A program made the translations under genes and the position numbers. From an uncultured SAR116 cluster alpha proteobacterium (GTDB lineage: Bacteria > Pseudomonadota > Alphaproteobacteria > Puniceispirillales > Marisalimonadaceae), in contig CACEFQ010000003.1 in the NCBI GenBank assembly GCA_902558885.1, positions 123,650 through 187,649 on the forward strand: a stretch of 64,000 nt of DNA, given 5' to 3'. Below, one piece after another: positions 36,194 through 46,169 of this stretch. The notes beneath the pieces are model-generated. The model was not told where the DNA came from. It saw only the letters and a program-made list of their open reading frames with translations, and did no database searches. Positions within the stretch are counted from its first letter, which is position 1. Every line of letters begins with the position of its first letter.

Positions 36194-38368
36194 ATGGGGA
36201 AAAAAGATAATTTAGAAAACTGGAAGAAAAACGCTATTAATGAGTTAAAAACTCCAAATGTTGATGATATCTCCATTAACACACCAGAAGGAATTAAGAT
36301 AAAGCCATTATACACTTCTGTAGATAATAAAAATATTAGTCATCTTAATAGCTATCCTGGTGAACCTCCATTTTTAAGAGGCCCAAAAGCTACAATGTAT
36401 ACAGGTAGGCCTTGGACAATTCGGCAATATGCTGGTTTTTCAACAGCTTCAGAGTCGAATAAATTTTATAAAAAAAATTTAGCCTCTGGACAAAAAGGTT
36501 TGTCAGTTGCTTTTGATCTGGCAACTCACAGAGGATACGACTCAGATCATGAGAGGGTATATGGAGATGTAGGCAAAGCTGGTGTTGCTATAGATAGTGT
36601 AGAGGATATGAAAATTCTTTTTGATGGTATTCCTCTTGATAAAATGTCTGTATCAATGACAATGAATGGAGCAGTTCTTCCTGTGTTAGCAGGTTATATA
36701 GTTGCGGCTCAAGAACAAGGTGTAAGTCCAAGAGAACTTAGCGGAACTATACAGAATGACATACTTAAAGAATTCATGGTTAGGAACACTTATATTTACC
36801 CCCCAGAACCTTCTATGAGAATTGTGTCTGATATTATCAATTTTACATCAAAAGAAATGCCAAAATTTAATTCTATATCTATTTCAGGTTATCATATGCA
36901 GGAGGCAGGTGCCTCTCTCGTTCAAGAATTAGCTTTTACCATTGCAGATGGATTAGAATATATAAGAGCAGCAACAAAAAGTGGGTTATTGGTTGATGAT
37001 TTTGCACCTAGATTATCCTTTTTCTTTGCTATAGGGATGAATTTTTTTATGGAAGCTGCTAAATTGAGAGCAGCGAGATATTTATGGTCACAATGGACAA
37101 AAAAGTTGTTTAATTGCCAAAATCCAAAATCACAAATGCTTAGAACCCATTGCCAAACTTCTGGGGCAAGTTTACAAGAGCAAGATCCTTATAATAATAT
37201 TATTAGAACTACTATTGAGGCATTGGCCGCTACTCTAGGAGGGACGCAGTCTTTGCATACAAATTCATTTGATGAAGCAATAGGTTTGCCCACTGAATTT
37301 TCTGCTAAAATAGCCAGAAACACCCAACTAATTCTGCAACATGAAACAGGTATTACAGATACAGTGGATCCGCTTGCTGGCAGTTATTTTGTTGAAAACT
37401 TGACAAAAGAATTAATTGATAAATCTAATGAACTAATTGAAAAAATTGAAGAAATGGGAGGTATGACAGTAGCCGTAATTAATGGTTTTCCAAAATCAGA
37501 AATAGAAATTTCTGCGACAAAACGTCAAGCAAAAATTGATTCTGGAGAACAAGTGATTGTCGGAGTAAATAAATATAAGTCAGATCAAAATGAAAATGTT
37601 GATGTTCTAAATATTGATAATAAAGCCGTTCGTGAAGAACAAATTAAAAAATTAAATCAAATAAAAAAAGCTAGAAATTCAAAAGAAGTAAAAAAAGCAT
37701 TACAAAAATTAAAAGAAGGTGCAAAAGAAAATAAAGGTAACTTGTTAGATTTGACAATTGTTGCAATTAAAGCAAGAGCAACAGTTGGTGAGGTGTCTAA
37801 TGCTTTAGAAGAAGTCTATGGTCGTTATGGAGTAAAACAAGATATAATTAAAGATGTATACAAAAGCTCTTATCAAAATGAAGAAGACTTTAAAAAGGTG
37901 GATGTTGCTCTATCTAATTTTAAAAATATTGCAGGTGAAAATCCAAAAATCTTTATGGCTAAACTTGGACAAGATGGTCATGACAGAGGAGCAAAAGTAA
38001 TTGCTTCTGCTTTTACAGATATTGGTTTCTCAGTCGAAATTGGTACTTTGTTTCAAACTCCTAAAGAGGCTGTTGATCTTGCTATAGATTTAGGGGTGCA
38101 CGTCATTGGTATATCCTCTCTAGCAGCGGGTCATAAAACATTGATACCTGAATTAATAGATGAACTTAAAAAAAGACAAGCTGATGATATTCTTGTAGTT
38201 TGTGGTGGTGTAATCCCTGCACAAGATTATCAATTTTTATATGATGCTGGTGTTGCAGCTATTTTTGGACCTGGCACACCTATTCCTGATGCTGCATCAA
38301 CAACTATAAATAAAGCAGCCGAACAATTAATGAGAATGCATAATTTTAGAAAAGCTAGAACAAAATAA
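36194..38368 (+). CDS. Methylmalonyl-CoA mutase, catalytic (large) subunit
   Basis: A 724-residue B12 enzyme converting (R)-methylmalonyl-CoA to succinyl-CoA. The N-terminal TIM-barrel has [31 protein letters not shown] and [20 protein letters not shown]. The C-terminal cobalamin domain has [11 protein letters not shown] with the axial His at about residue 596 (DxHxxG) and a [16 protein letters not shown] region. Both domains are in one chain, as in MutB/ScpA types. A small MutA partner and the MeaB/ArgK chaperone are not next to it; ScpA-type mutases can act as homodimers. It lies 24 bases after pccA. Confidence 0.95.
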   Translation: MGKKDNLENWKKNAINELKTPNVDDISINTPEGIKIKPLYTSVDNKNISHLNSYPGEPPFLRGPKATMYTGRPWTIRQYAGFSTASESNKFYKKNLASGQKGLSVAFDLATHRGYDSDHERVYGDVGKAGVAIDSVEDMKILFDGIPLDKMSVSMTMNGAVLPVLAGYIVAAQEQGVSPRELSGTIQNDILKEFMVRNTYIYPPEPSMRIVSDIINFTSKEMPKFNSISISGYHMQEAGASLVQELAFTIADGLEYIRAATKSGLLVDDFAPRLSFFFAIGMNFFMEAAKLRAARYLWSQWTKKLFNCQNPKSQMLRTHCQTSGASLQEQDPYNNIIRTTIEALAATLGGTQSLHTNSFDEAIGLPTEFSAKIARNTQLILQHETGITDTVDPLAGSYFVENLTKELIDKSNELIEKIEEMGGMTVAVINGFPKSEIEISATKRQAKIDSGEQVIVGVNKYKSDQNENVDVLNIDNKAVREEQIKKLNQIKKARNSKEVKKALQKLKEGAKENKGNLLDLTIVAIKARATVGEVSNALEEVYGRYGVKQDIIKDVYKSSYQNEEDFKKVDVALSNFKNIAGENPKIFMAKLGQDGHDRGAKVIASAFTDIGFSVEIGTLFQTPKEAVDLAIDLGVHVIGISSLAAGHKTLIPELIDELKKRQADDILVVCGGVIPAQDYQFLYDAGVAAIFGPGTPIPDAASTTINKAAEQLMRMHNFRKARTK

Positions 38369-38397
38369 TTGTTATTTTTTTTGGGGGGGAGGTAAAT

Positions 38398-40284
38398 TTG
38401 GGAAATTACAAAAAAATTTATGATAATTGGCAAAAAGACCCAAAAACATTTTGGAAAGAACAATCTGAAAATATTGATTGGGAAAAAAATCCTGGAAAGA
38501 TATTAGATGATGATAACAAACCATTTTATAAATGGTATCCAGATGGAAGTTTAAACACATGTTTCAATGCTATCGACAGACACGTTATAAATGGGAGAGG
38601 AGAACAAGATGCAATATTGTATGATAGCCCTGTCACAAACACAAAAAAGAAAATTACCTATTCAGAACTTAAATATCAAGTTTCCATTTTTGCTGGAGCA
38701 CTTAAAAAATTAGGTGTTCTAAAGGGGGATCGTGTAATCATTTATATGCCAATGATACCAGAAGCGTTGGTAGCCATGCTAGCTTGTTCTAGAATAGGAG
38801 CAATTCACTCTGTAGTATTTGGTGGTTTTGCTTCAAATGAACTAGCTGTAAGAATTGATGATTGTAAGCCAAAAATAATAGTGTCTGCATCGTGCGGGCA
38901 TGAGCCAAATAGAATTGTTGAATATAAACCCTTACTTGACAACGCAATTAAAATTGCCAGTCATCAAGTGGAAAGATGTATAATTTATCAACGTGAAGCC
39001 CTAAATGTTGAGCTTATTCCAGACCAAGATATAGATTGGAATGAGGTTGTTAAAGATGTTTCATTGACTGATCCTGTTAAAGTTCAAGCAAACGACCCTT
39101 TGTATATTTTATATACATCAGGAACAACTGGAAAACCAAAAGGAGTTGTTAGGGATAATGGAGGACATGCGGTATCTCTAAAATGGTCAATGAAAAATAT
39201 TTATAATGTAGAACCTGGGGATGTTTATTGGGCTGCGTCGGATATTGGATGGGTAGTTGGTCATTCTTATATCGTTTATGCACCTTTGCTTCATGGTTGC
39301 ACGACAATTTTATTTGAAGGGAAACCTGTTGGGACACCAGATGCTGGGACATTTTGGAGAATTATTTCTGAGTATAAGGTCAAGGTGTTATTTACAGCTC
39401 CAACAGCTCTAAGAGCTGTTAAGAGAGATGATCCAAATGGTAAGTTTATTAAAAAATTTGATTTAACATCCTTGCAGTCCCTATTTCTTGCTGGAGAAAG
39501 AGCTGATCCTGATACGGTGTTGTGGCTGGAAAGAAAATTAAAAGTTCCTATAATTGATCACTGGTGGCAAACTGAAACTGGATGGCCTGTTGCAGCAAAC
39601 CCTTTAGGTATAGAATCACTTCCAATTAAAACTGGTTCTCCAACTTTAGCTATGCCAGGATATGATGTAAGGGTTTTATCAGAAGATGGCAATGAGGTTC
39701 CAAAAGGAACATTAGGAGCAATTTCAATAAAATTACCTTTGCCACCAGGATCTTTACCTAGTTTGTGGAATGCAGATGATAGATTTATAGAGGCTTATTT
39801 ATCAACTTTTGAAGGTTTTTATGAAACAGGGGACGCAGGTTATCAAGACGAAGATGGTTATTTATATATTATGTCAAGAACTGATGATGTAATAAATGTT
39901 GCAGGTCATAGGCTTTCAACAGGCGCAATGGAAGAAACTTTATCTAATCATGTAGATGTAGCTGAATGTGCTGTTGTTGGTGTTTCAGACGATTTAAAAG
40001 GACAAGTTCCATTAGGATTGATATGCTTGAATAAAGGATGTAATAAAACTCATGAAGATGTGTGTAAAGAAGTTGTAGATTTAGTTCGAAATGAAATAGG
40101 GCCAGTTGCTGCATTTAAATCAGTAGCTGTTGTTTCTGCTCTTCCAAAGACTAGATCAGGAAAAATTTTAAGAGCCACTATAAGAAAAATAGCTGATAAA
40201 GTTGAATGGGAAATGCCTGCAACAGTAGATAATCCAGAAGTTTTTAAAGAAATTGAAGAGGCTTTAAAACCATTAGGCTATTAA
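38398..40284 (+). CDS. prpE: Propionyl-CoA synthetase
   Basis: A 628-residue AMP-forming acyl-CoA synthetase of the PrpE type. Motifs: YTSGTTGKPKG, DHWWQTETGWP (with TGWPVAANPLG, typical of PrpE), DVINVAGHRLSTGAMEE and the catalytic-Lys [15 protein letters not shown]. It activates propionate to propionyl-CoA for PccAB. The start is TTG 38398 behind a very strong GGGGGGGAGG site. It is the fourth gene in the pccB-pccA-mutase-prpE run and has no methylcitrate genes beside it, so propionate is evidently routed through methylmalonyl-CoA. Confidence 0.94.
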   Translation: MGNYKKIYDNWQKDPKTFWKEQSENIDWEKNPGKILDDDNKPFYKWYPDGSLNTCFNAIDRHVINGRGEQDAILYDSPVTNTKKKITYSELKYQVSIFAGALKKLGVLKGDRVIIYMPMIPEALVAMLACSRIGAIHSVVFGGFASNELAVRIDDCKPKIIVSASCGHEPNRIVEYKPLLDNAIKIASHQVERCIIYQREALNVELIPDQDIDWNEVVKDVSLTDPVKVQANDPLYILYTSGTTGKPKGVVRDNGGHAVSLKWSMKNIYNVEPGDVYWAASDIGWVVGHSYIVYAPLLHGCTTILFEGKPVGTPDAGTFWRIISEYKVKVLFTAPTALRAVKRDDPNGKFIKKFDLTSLQSLFLAGERADPDTVLWLERKLKVPIIDHWWQTETGWPVAANPLGIESLPIKTGSPTLAMPGYDVRVLSEDGNEVPKGTLGAISIKLPLPPGSLPSLWNADDRFIEAYLSTFEGFYETGDAGYQDEDGYLYIMSRTDDVINVAGHRLSTGAMEETLSNHVDVAECAVVGVSDDLKGQVPLGLICLNKGCNKTHEDVCKEVVDLVRNEIGPVAAFKSVAVVSALPKTRSGKILRATIRKIADKVEWEMPATVDNPEVFKEIEEALKPLGY

Positions 40285-40291
40285 ATTTAAC

Positions 40292-41305
40292 TTATGAAAC
40301 TTTCATAATAAATTTTCCAACATGATCTCCTTTTTCAAGAGCCTTATGTGCTTCACTAGCATCGCTTAATAGAAATTCTCTTTGAATTATTGGTTTAATT
40401 TTACCTTTGTCTAAATATTCCCAAGCATTTTTAACTAAACTATTTACATATTCTGTTTTTGTTGTTGATGGTTGAGGCCTCAAAGTTGATCCAGTTATAG
40501 TTTGTCTTTTTATCATGATATTTGCAAAATTAACTTCATCTTTAACACCACCCTGAACAGCAATTATTACTAACCTTCCATTAATACTTAAACATTTTAA
40601 ATTTCTCGAAATATAGGGTCCTGCAACCATATCCAAAATTACATCTACACCTTGTTTGTTTGTAATCTTATTTATCTCGTTCTCAAATTCTTTTGTTTTA
40701 TAGTTAAAACATTTTATAGCTCCTAGTTTTTCTGCAGCCTGACATTTTTCATCACTCCCTGCAGTTGCATAAACTTTAGCACCAAAGTGTTTAGCCAATT
40801 GAATTGCAGTTGTCCCTATGCCACTTGCACCACCATGAATTAGGACTTTTTCATTCTTTTGTAATTTTCCTCTCAAAAATAAATTGCTCCAAACTGTTAT
40901 AAAGGTCTCTGGTATACAAGCTGCCTCTGCCATCGAATAACCTTTAGGTAATGGCATACAGTGACCCTCGTCTACAGCAACATATTCGGCATATCCACCA
41001 CCATGACAAAGTGCACAAACTTTATCGCCAACATTAAATTTTAGATTTGAACCTTTTTTGTCTAAAACTATCCCAGAAACTTCTAAACCAGGTAAGTCTG
41101 AAGCATCTTCAGGAACTTTATAATTTCCTTGTCTTTGCAAAATATCTGGTCTATTAACACCAGCAAACGATACTTTAATTAAAATTTGATTATTGGAAAT
41201 TTGAGGAGTTGGTCTAGTACAAAGTTTTAAATTATCAGCTTTCCCAAATTCTCCTATTTCTATAGCTTGCATGTTTTTTGGTATGTTTAAAAATTCTTTT
41301 TTCAC
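40292..41305 (-). CDS. Zinc-independent quinone oxidoreductase-like protein (MDR superfamily)
   Basis: A 337-residue medium-chain reductase. The N-terminal GroES-like part begins MQAIEIGEFGKADNLKLC; the NAD(P) domain has VLIHGGASGIGTTAIQLAKHFGAKVYATAGS, a GxxGxG-type motif. The TP53I3/PIG3-like phrase VKVSFAGVNRPDILQRQG suggests reduction of quinones or small enones with NADPH. No zinc-ligand pattern is obvious. The start is GTG 41305 with an AGGAG site 7 bases upstream. It is convergent with prpE at 7 bases. Confidence 0.9.
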   Translation of the reverse strand: MKKEFLNIPKNMQAIEIGEFGKADNLKLCTRPTPQISNNQILIKVSFAGVNRPDILQRQGNYKVPEDASDLPGLEVSGIVLDKKGSNLKFNVGDKVCALCHGGGYAEYVAVDEGHCMPLPKGYSMAEAACIPETFITVWSNLFLRGKLQKNEKVLIHGGASGIGTTAIQLAKHFGAKVYATAGSDEKCQAAEKLGAIKCFNYKTKEFENEINKITNKQGVDVILDMVAGPYISRNLKCLSINGRLVIIAVQGGVKDEVNFANIMIKRQTITGSTLRPQPSTTKTEYVNSLVKNAWEYLDKGKIKPIIQREFLLSDASEAHKALEKGDHVGKFIMKVS

Positions 41306-41358
41306 TTTTATCTCCTACATTAATCTAATTGCCAAAATTCCGTCTTATTTTGTCAAAC

Positions 41359-41390
41359 TATAGCCATTTAATAATGGAATAAGCTATAAT
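41359..41390 (+). promoter_or_regulatory. Candidate promoter with dyad upstream of a 75-residue gene
   Basis: A consensus TATAAT lies at 41385-41390, 19 bases before ATG 41410. It overlaps the right arm of an inverted repeat, TATAGC (41359-41364) with GCTATA (41383-41388), which itself encloses CCATT/AATGG. The -35 is poor. The layout could be an operator over a -10 box; it would leave a very short leader. Confidence 0.3.
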
Positions 41391-41409
41391 ATAAAAGAGG
41401 AGAAACAAA

Positions 41410-41637
41410 ATGATATTTTTTATAGCAGTTTATTCAGTTCTAGCCCTTGAACAACCACATGTTAAAGAATTCCTAGTTGAGGCTTCTAAATCTGGTCCAA
41501 TTAAATATAGTTTTGTAAAACCAAAAGACTGTTTATCTGGCAAATTAAAAGATAGTTACGTATTAGCTCAAAATGGTAAGGTTGTTTTAAAACAAGTTTC
41601 CAAGGATGGTTCAATAGGTCCAGTTTGTATTAAATAA
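41410..41637 (+). CDS. Small protein of unknown function, 75 residues
   Basis: A short gene with a good AGGAG site 8 bases before ATG 41410. The protein opens with a hydrophobic stretch (MIFFIAVYSVLAL), then a basic, Ser/Lys-rich region with two Cys (41 and 73) and a final GSIGPVCIK. The hydrophobic start could be a membrane anchor or short signal. I recognise no family. It lies between the divergent quinone reductase gene and the convergent argG, 4 bases from the argG stop. Confidence 0.65.
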   Translation: MIFFIAVYSVLALEQPHVKEFLVEASKSGPIKYSFVKPKDCLSGKLKDSYVLAQNGKVVLKQVSKDGSIGPVCIK

Positions 41638-41641
41638 TCTT

Positions 41642-42868
41642 TTATTTAGAGTTCTCAATCATTTTTTTAACTCTAAGTCTAAGAGCATTCAATTTAATGA
41701 AACCTTCTGCATCTGAATGATTATAATCAGCTGTTCCTTCTTCAAAAGTTACTAAGCTCTCGCTATATAGAGAAAATGGTGATTTTCTACCAGTAATTAT
41801 AACGTTACCTTTGTAAAGTTTTGCTCGCACAGTACCAGATACATTCTTCTGAGATTTATCAATTGCTGATTGTAACATTTCTCTTTCAGGAGAAAACCAG
41901 AAACCATTATATATTAAAGAAGCATATTTTGGCATTAACTCATCTTTAAGATGTGCAGCACCTCTGTCTAAAGTTATAGACTCAATTGCTCTTCGCATAT
42001 GGAAGAGAATTGTACCACCGGGTGTTTCATAAACACCTCTGGATTTCATTCCAACAAATCTATTTTCAACTAAATCTATTCTTCCTATGCCATTTTCTCC
42101 TCCTAAAATATTTAACTGATGTAACATTTTGGCTGGAGATAAATCTTTCCCATTTAAACTTACTGGATCACCATTCAAAAACTCTAATGTGATTTCTGTT
42201 GGTTTATTTTTAGCGTCAAACGGTGACTTAGTTCTGGAATAAATAAACTCTTCGGGTTCAACCCAAGGATCTTCTAGAATTTTTCCTTCAGCTGATAAGT
42301 GTAATAAGTTTGCGTCAACACTAAAAGGTGCTTCACCTCTTTTATCTTTGGGAACTTTTATTTGATTTTCTTCTGCGTATTTAATCAGGTTTGTCCTACT
42401 GGATAGATTCCATTCTCTCCAGGGGGAAATTACTTTGATATTTGGTTGTAAGCTATAGTAACCCAATTCAAATCTTACTTGATCATTTCCTTTGCCGGTA
42501 GCTCCATGTGATACAGCATCAGAACCAGTTAAATTAGCAATTTCAATTTGTCTTTTGGCAATTAAAGGTCTAGCTATAGACGTACCTAGTAGATAAATAC
42601 CCTCATATAGAGCATTTGCTCTAAACATAGGAAATACAAAATCTCGAACAAATTCTTCTTTTAAATCATCAATGAAAATTTCTTTTACTCCTAATAATTC
42701 AGCTTTTTTTCTTGCAGGTTCTACTTCTTCACCTTGCCCAATGTCAGCTGTGAAAGTTACCACTTCACACTGATAATTGTCTTGCAACCATTTTAGAATA
42801 ACTGATGTATCAAGTCCTCCAGAATAAGCTAAAACTATTTTTTTTATTTTATAATTTTCATTTAGCAT
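41642..42868 (-). CDS. argG: Argininosuccinate synthase
   Basis: A 408-residue enzyme that condenses citrulline and aspartate using ATP. The N-type ATP pyrophosphatase P-loop [15 protein letters not shown] is at residues 14-28; [21 protein letters not shown] and the [29 protein letters not shown] regions are characteristic. An AAGGAA site precedes ATG 42868. It completes arginine synthesis with argD-argF, but argH is not in the window. A roughly 250-base gap separates it from the divergent IalB-family gene. Confidence 0.97.
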   Translation of the reverse strand: MLNENYKIKKIVLAYSGGLDTSVILKWLQDNYQCEVVTFTADIGQGEEVEPARKKAELLGVKEIFIDDLKEEFVRDFVFPMFRANALYEGIYLLGTSIARPLIAKRQIEIANLTGSDAVSHGATGKGNDQVRFELGYYSLQPNIKVISPWREWNLSSRTNLIKYAEENQIKVPKDKRGEAPFSVDANLLHLSAEGKILEDPWVEPEEFIYSRTKSPFDAKNKPTEITLEFLNGDPVSLNGKDLSPAKMLHQLNILGGENGIGRIDLVENRFVGMKSRGVYETPGGTILFHMRRAIESITLDRGAAHLKDELMPKYASLIYNGFWFSPEREMLQSAIDKSQKNVSGTVRAKLYKGNVIITGRKSPFSLYSESLVTFEEGTADYNHSDAEGFIKLNALRLRVKKMIENSK

Positions 42869-43121
42869 TCTTTTTCCTTATTTCACAAATTTATCAGAAA
42901 TTACAATTTTATGTATAACCTCAAATTATATTTTTGTAATTATGTTAAATTATTTTTTTAATATTCTTCAAAGTAAACTTATTTATTAAAGGGTTGTCAC
43001 TATTAATAAATATTGTATGTTATGGTAGTTATAATGTTTTAAAAATATTTATTTTTTTAAATATAATCAATATGGTCATTAATTTGCATAATCAATGATT
43101 AAATTAAAGAGATTTAGGATA
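42869..43121. other. Gap between argG and the IalB-family gene
   Basis: The largest gene-free stretch, about 253 bases, very AT-rich with T-runs. It must hold the divergent promoters of argG and the IalB-family gene. I see no tRNA, riboswitch or clear operator, and no open frame worth calling; an ATG at 43095 is an unlikely alternative start of the next gene. Confidence 0.6.
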
Positions 43122-43634
43122 ATGATTTATAAATTCTACAAAATTTTGATGTTTATAACTGTATCAATTTTTTTTACAACTAATGCATTTAGTGAAACAA
43201 AATTGTTAGGTAAAGAAAAATATTGGAAAGCTTATTCAACAAAAATAGATAAAACAAAAACCTGTTTTATTACTTCTGAACCAATAAAGACTGAAGGTAA
43301 ATTTAATAAAGACAATAGAGGAAAACCCTACGTTTTTGTAACAAATATTAAAAATGGAACTAATCATGAGGTATCTATTAAGGCCGGTTTTAATTTTAAA
43401 AAAAATAAAGATGTAATTTTTGATGTTGATGGGAAAAAAACAAAATTATTTCCAGTTGATGATAGGGCATGGTCTGAAAGTACTAAAATTGATAGATTTT
43501 TAGTTCAATCAATGAGGAAGGGACAAAAATTAGTTGTTACTGGAATATCTACTCCTGGTAATAAGATTATTGACACTTATTCATTGTCAGGTTTTACAAA
43601 GGCACTCAGATTAATTGATAAAAGTTGTTCTTAA
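43122..43634 (+). CDS. Invasion-associated locus B (IalB)-family exported protein
   Basis: About 170 residues from ATG 43122, with a signal peptide (MIYKFYKILMFITVSIFFTTNAFS). An upstream in-frame ATG at 43095 would add a basic tail and lacks a ribosome site. The mature protein follows the IalB pattern: WKAYSTKIDKTKTCFITSEPIKTEG, RGKPYVFVTNIKNGTNHEVSIKAGFNFK, DRAWSESTKIDRFLVQSMRKGQKLVVTG and DTYSLSGFTKALRLIDKSC. The paired Cys near the two ends is typical. Named for Bartonella invasion, the family is widespread in free-living Alphaproteobacteria, where its function is unknown. It is followed by rlmN. Confidence 0.82.
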   Translation: MIYKFYKILMFITVSIFFTTNAFSETKLLGKEKYWKAYSTKIDKTKTCFITSEPIKTEGKFNKDNRGKPYVFVTNIKNGTNHEVSIKAGFNFKKNKDVIFDVDGKKTKLFPVDDRAWSESTKIDRFLVQSMRKGQKLVVTGISTPGNKIIDTYSLSGFTKALRLIDKSCS

Positions 43635-43661
43635 GCAAAAACAATTTATGAGATATTTATT

Positions 43662-44759
43662 ATGTTTAAACAGGATCTATTAGATTTTAGTTTTGGCGAA
43701 TTGCAAAATTTTTGCAAACATAAAAATCTACCAAAATTTAGAGCTATTCAGATTTGGCGATGGATGTATTGTTTTGGTTTCAAATCATTTGATGAAATGA
43801 ATAATATTTCAAAATCAACTAGAGAATTGCTAAATGATATTTCTTTAATTTCCAGACCACAAATTTCTGAAATGCAAATTAGTACAGATGGTACGATTAA
43901 GTGGTTGATAAAATTAAATGATAATTCTGAAATTGAGACTGTTTATATACCCCAGGATGATCGAGGAACTGTTTGTCTTTCTAGTCAAGTAGGTTGTACT
44001 CTTAATTGTTCATTTTGTCATACTGGAACACAGGCTCTAGTAAGAAACCTTACATCAGGTGAAATTATTGGACAGTTAATGATTGTGATGGACTATTTAA
44101 ATGATTGGCCTTCAGGAAAGAATAATAGAAAAGTAACTAACATTGTAATGATGGGTATGGGAGAACCATTACTTAATTATGATGAAGTTTGCAAAGCGAT
44201 AAAGATTATGATGTCAGATGATGGTATTGCCATTTCAAGAAGAAGAATTACTTTATCTACATCAGGCATTATCCCAAACATCGAAAAAACTGGAATTGAG
44301 TTAGGTGTTAATTTGGCTATCTCGCTTCATGCAGTTAATGATGAATTGAGAAATAAATTAGTTCCAATTAATAAAAAGTATAATTTAGAAAAATTGATAA
44401 AGTCTTGTAGAAATTATCCTAAATTGTCTAATTCCAGAAGAATTACATGGGAATATGTAATGTTAAAAGATGTGAATGACTCTTCAGAAGACGCTTTCAA
44501 TTTAATAAAATTAATTAATGGTATACCATCTAAGATAAATTTAATTCCCTTCAATCCTTGGCCAGGTTCTTTTTTTGAAACATCAACTCAGAATAATATT
44601 GATAACTTTGCAAAAATTTTGATGGGTGCTGGATTTGCCTCTCCAATAAGAAAGCCAAGGGGACAAGATATTTATGCTGCTTGTGGACAGTTAAAGTCAA
44701 AAAGTGAAAAAATAAGAAAATCACAAATGAATAAGCTTGTGCCAATTCATAACTTTTAA
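43662..44759 (+). CDS. rlmN: 23S rRNA (adenine2503-C2)-methyltransferase, radical SAM
   Basis: A 365-residue radical SAM enzyme that methylates A2503 of 23S rRNA (and A37 of some tRNAs). The 4Fe-4S motif is C112-x3-C116-x2-C119 in [14 protein letters not shown]. The methyl-carrying C-terminal Cys is at about 341 (DIYAACGQL). Other family phrases are [35 protein letters not shown] and [11 protein letters not shown]. It follows the IalB-family gene by 27 bases. Confidence 0.96.
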   Translation: MFKQDLLDFSFGELQNFCKHKNLPKFRAIQIWRWMYCFGFKSFDEMNNISKSTRELLNDISLISRPQISEMQISTDGTIKWLIKLNDNSEIETVYIPQDDRGTVCLSSQVGCTLNCSFCHTGTQALVRNLTSGEIIGQLMIVMDYLNDWPSGKNNRKVTNIVMMGMGEPLLNYDEVCKAIKIMMSDDGIAISRRRITLSTSGIIPNIEKTGIELGVNLAISLHAVNDELRNKLVPINKKYNLEKLIKSCRNYPKLSNSRRITWEYVMLKDVNDSSEDAFNLIKLINGIPSKINLIPFNPWPGSFFETSTQNNIDNFAKILMGAGFASPIRKPRGQDIYAACGQLKSKSEKIRKSQMNKLVPIHNF

Positions 44760-44770
44760 AATATTATATT

Positions 44771-44798
44771 TTGAAACTATTGCTTTAGGTCGTATTAA
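44771..44798 (+). promoter_or_regulatory. Candidate sigma-70 promoter for the Bax-inhibitor-1 family gene
   Basis: TTGAAA (44771-44776) and TATTAA (44793-44798) with a 16-base spacer lie between the rlmN stop and ATG 44848. The spacing is good and the site is in the correct gap; support is only by motif. Confidence 0.35.
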
Positions 44799-44847
44799 GT
44801 ATTACATTAAATTATATTTATTAATTATTTAAAAGGATGTTAATTAC

Positions 44848-45579
44848 ATGAATGATAATCGTTTTATGTCAAGCTCAAATGCTCAAGCCACCCAAATTGA
44901 TTTGGGGCTTAGATCATATATGCTTGGTGTTTATAATCACATGACAACTGCACTTGCAATCACAGGATTCTTTGCACTTGGTTTAAGTTTTTTAGCCGGA
45001 CCATCTTTAAATGAATTAACTCAAATTGGTTATGCTGTTTATGCTTCACCACTTAAGTGGTTAATAATGCTTGCACCGATCGGAATGGTTTTTTACATTT
45101 CTGCAAGGATTAATAGTATTTCAGCAGAAAAAGCCCGAAATTTATTTTACATATACGCTGGTCTTATGGGACTTTCACTCTCTTCTTTATTACTTTATTA
45201 CACTGGTGAATCTGTAATAAGAGTATTTTTTATAACAGCTGCAGCTTTTGCTTCTTTATCTATTTTTGGGTATACTACTAAAAAATCTCTTTCAGGTTTA
45301 GGATCATTTCTAATGATGGGAGTGTTTGGTATATTAATTGCTTCAATAGTTAATATATTCCTAGGATCAGACGGATTAGCTTTTGTAATATCAATTTTAG
45401 GAGTTTTAATATTTGCAGGTTTAACCGCATATGATACTCAAAAAATTAAGAATATGTATTTAGCTGGTGACGATAAAGAGATAGCAGGAAAAAAATCTGT
45501 GTTTGGTGCTTTAAGCCTATACCTAGATTTTATCTTAATGTTTCAATTTCTATTAATGTTTCTTGGTAATAGAGAATAA
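44848..45579 (+). CDS. Bax inhibitor-1/YccA family integral membrane protein
   Basis: A 243-residue inner-membrane protein with seven hydrophobic segments, the family norm. Typical phrases: DLGLRSYMLGVYNHMTTALAITGFFALGLSF, GLSLSSLLLYYTGESVIRVFFITAAAFASLSIFGYTTKKSLSGLGSFLMMGVFG, and a GLTAYDTQKIKNMYL stretch. Relatives act as calcium leak channels or modulate membrane protease FtsH. An AAAGGATG ribosome site precedes ATG 44848. It is followed by a bidirectional terminator at 45601. Confidence 0.9.
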   Translation: MNDNRFMSSSNAQATQIDLGLRSYMLGVYNHMTTALAITGFFALGLSFLAGPSLNELTQIGYAVYASPLKWLIMLAPIGMVFYISARINSISAEKARNLFYIYAGLMGLSLSSLLLYYTGESVIRVFFITAAAFASLSIFGYTTKKSLSGLGSFLMMGVFGILIASIVNIFLGSDGLAFVISILGVLIFAGLTAYDTQKIKNMYLAGDDKEIAGKKSVFGALSLYLDFILMFQFLLMFLGNRE

Positions 45580-45600
45580 ATTATAAATAAATGAAATTTT

Positions 45601-45628
45601 AAAAAAGCCATCTTTTGATGGCTTTTTT
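45601..45628. terminator. Bidirectional Rho-independent terminator
   Basis: AAAAAAGCCATC (45601-45612), loop TTTT, GATGGCTTTTTT (45617-45628): a 12-base-pair perfect stem, with a U-run on the RNA of either strand. It serves the Bax-inhibitor-1 gene (+) and the glutathione peroxidase gene (-), whose stop codon (45627-45629) touches it. It is the clearest intrinsic terminator in the window. Confidence 0.92.
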
Positions 45629-46169
45629 AATATAATATTATTTTATCTATTTCTGTTGTAATTTTATTTGAGTTTGGCCTAGTAGTGCTGGCATACCATT
45701 TAACTAACAAGCCTTCTTTATTAATAAGGTATTTATAGAAGTTCCATTTTGGGAAAGCTAAAAATCCAGCTTCTTTTTTTACCCATTTAAAAAAAGGGTG
45801 TCCTTTCTCCCCTTTTATATTAGTTATTTCTGTAAGCATGAATGAAACATCAAAATTTATGGTACAAAACTCTTTGACCTTTTGATTTGAAGATAATTCT
45901 TGATTTCCAAAGTCATTAGAAGGTATACCAATAATAATTAGTCCATCTTTCTTATATTTCCGATGAAGAGTTTCGATATCGCTGTATTGATTAGTAAAGC
46001 CACAAAGCGATGCTGTATTAATAATGAAGATAGGTTTTCCTTTAAAATCATTTAGATTAATTTTTTTATTATCTATTGAATTAAAATTAAATTGATATAC
46101 GTTTGCGTTAACGTTAGAAGTCATTGATACTCCTATAATTATTATTATATAGATTAAAAGTTTATTCAT
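45627..46169 (-). CDS. Glutathione peroxidase family protein, exported
   Basis: A 180-residue thiol peroxidase with a signal peptide (MNKLLIYIIIIIGVSMTSNVNA), so likely periplasmic. The peroxidatic residue is Cys56 (NTASLCGFTNQY), encoded by TGT, not selenocysteine. GIPSNDFGNQE (Gln of the catalytic tetrad) and WNFYKYL (Trp/Asn) are present. Such bacterial GPx proteins reduce lipid or organic peroxides, usually with thioredoxin-like donors. It overlaps the upstream monooxygenase gene by 8 bases. Confidence 0.9.
   Translation of the reverse strand: MNKLLIYIIIIIGVSMTSNVNANVYQFNFNSIDNKKINLNDFKGKPIFIINTASLCGFTNQYSDIETLHRKYKKDGLIIIGIPSNDFGNQELSSNQKVKEFCTINFDVSFMLTEITNIKGEKGHPFFKWVKKEAGFLAFPKWNFYKYLINKEGLLVKWYASTTRPNSNKITTEIDKIILY

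Noticed and set aside
45999..46007. Possible selenocysteine in the glutathione peroxidase
   Set aside because: The peroxidatic position is encoded by a Cys codon, not TGA, and no SECIS-like element is needed.
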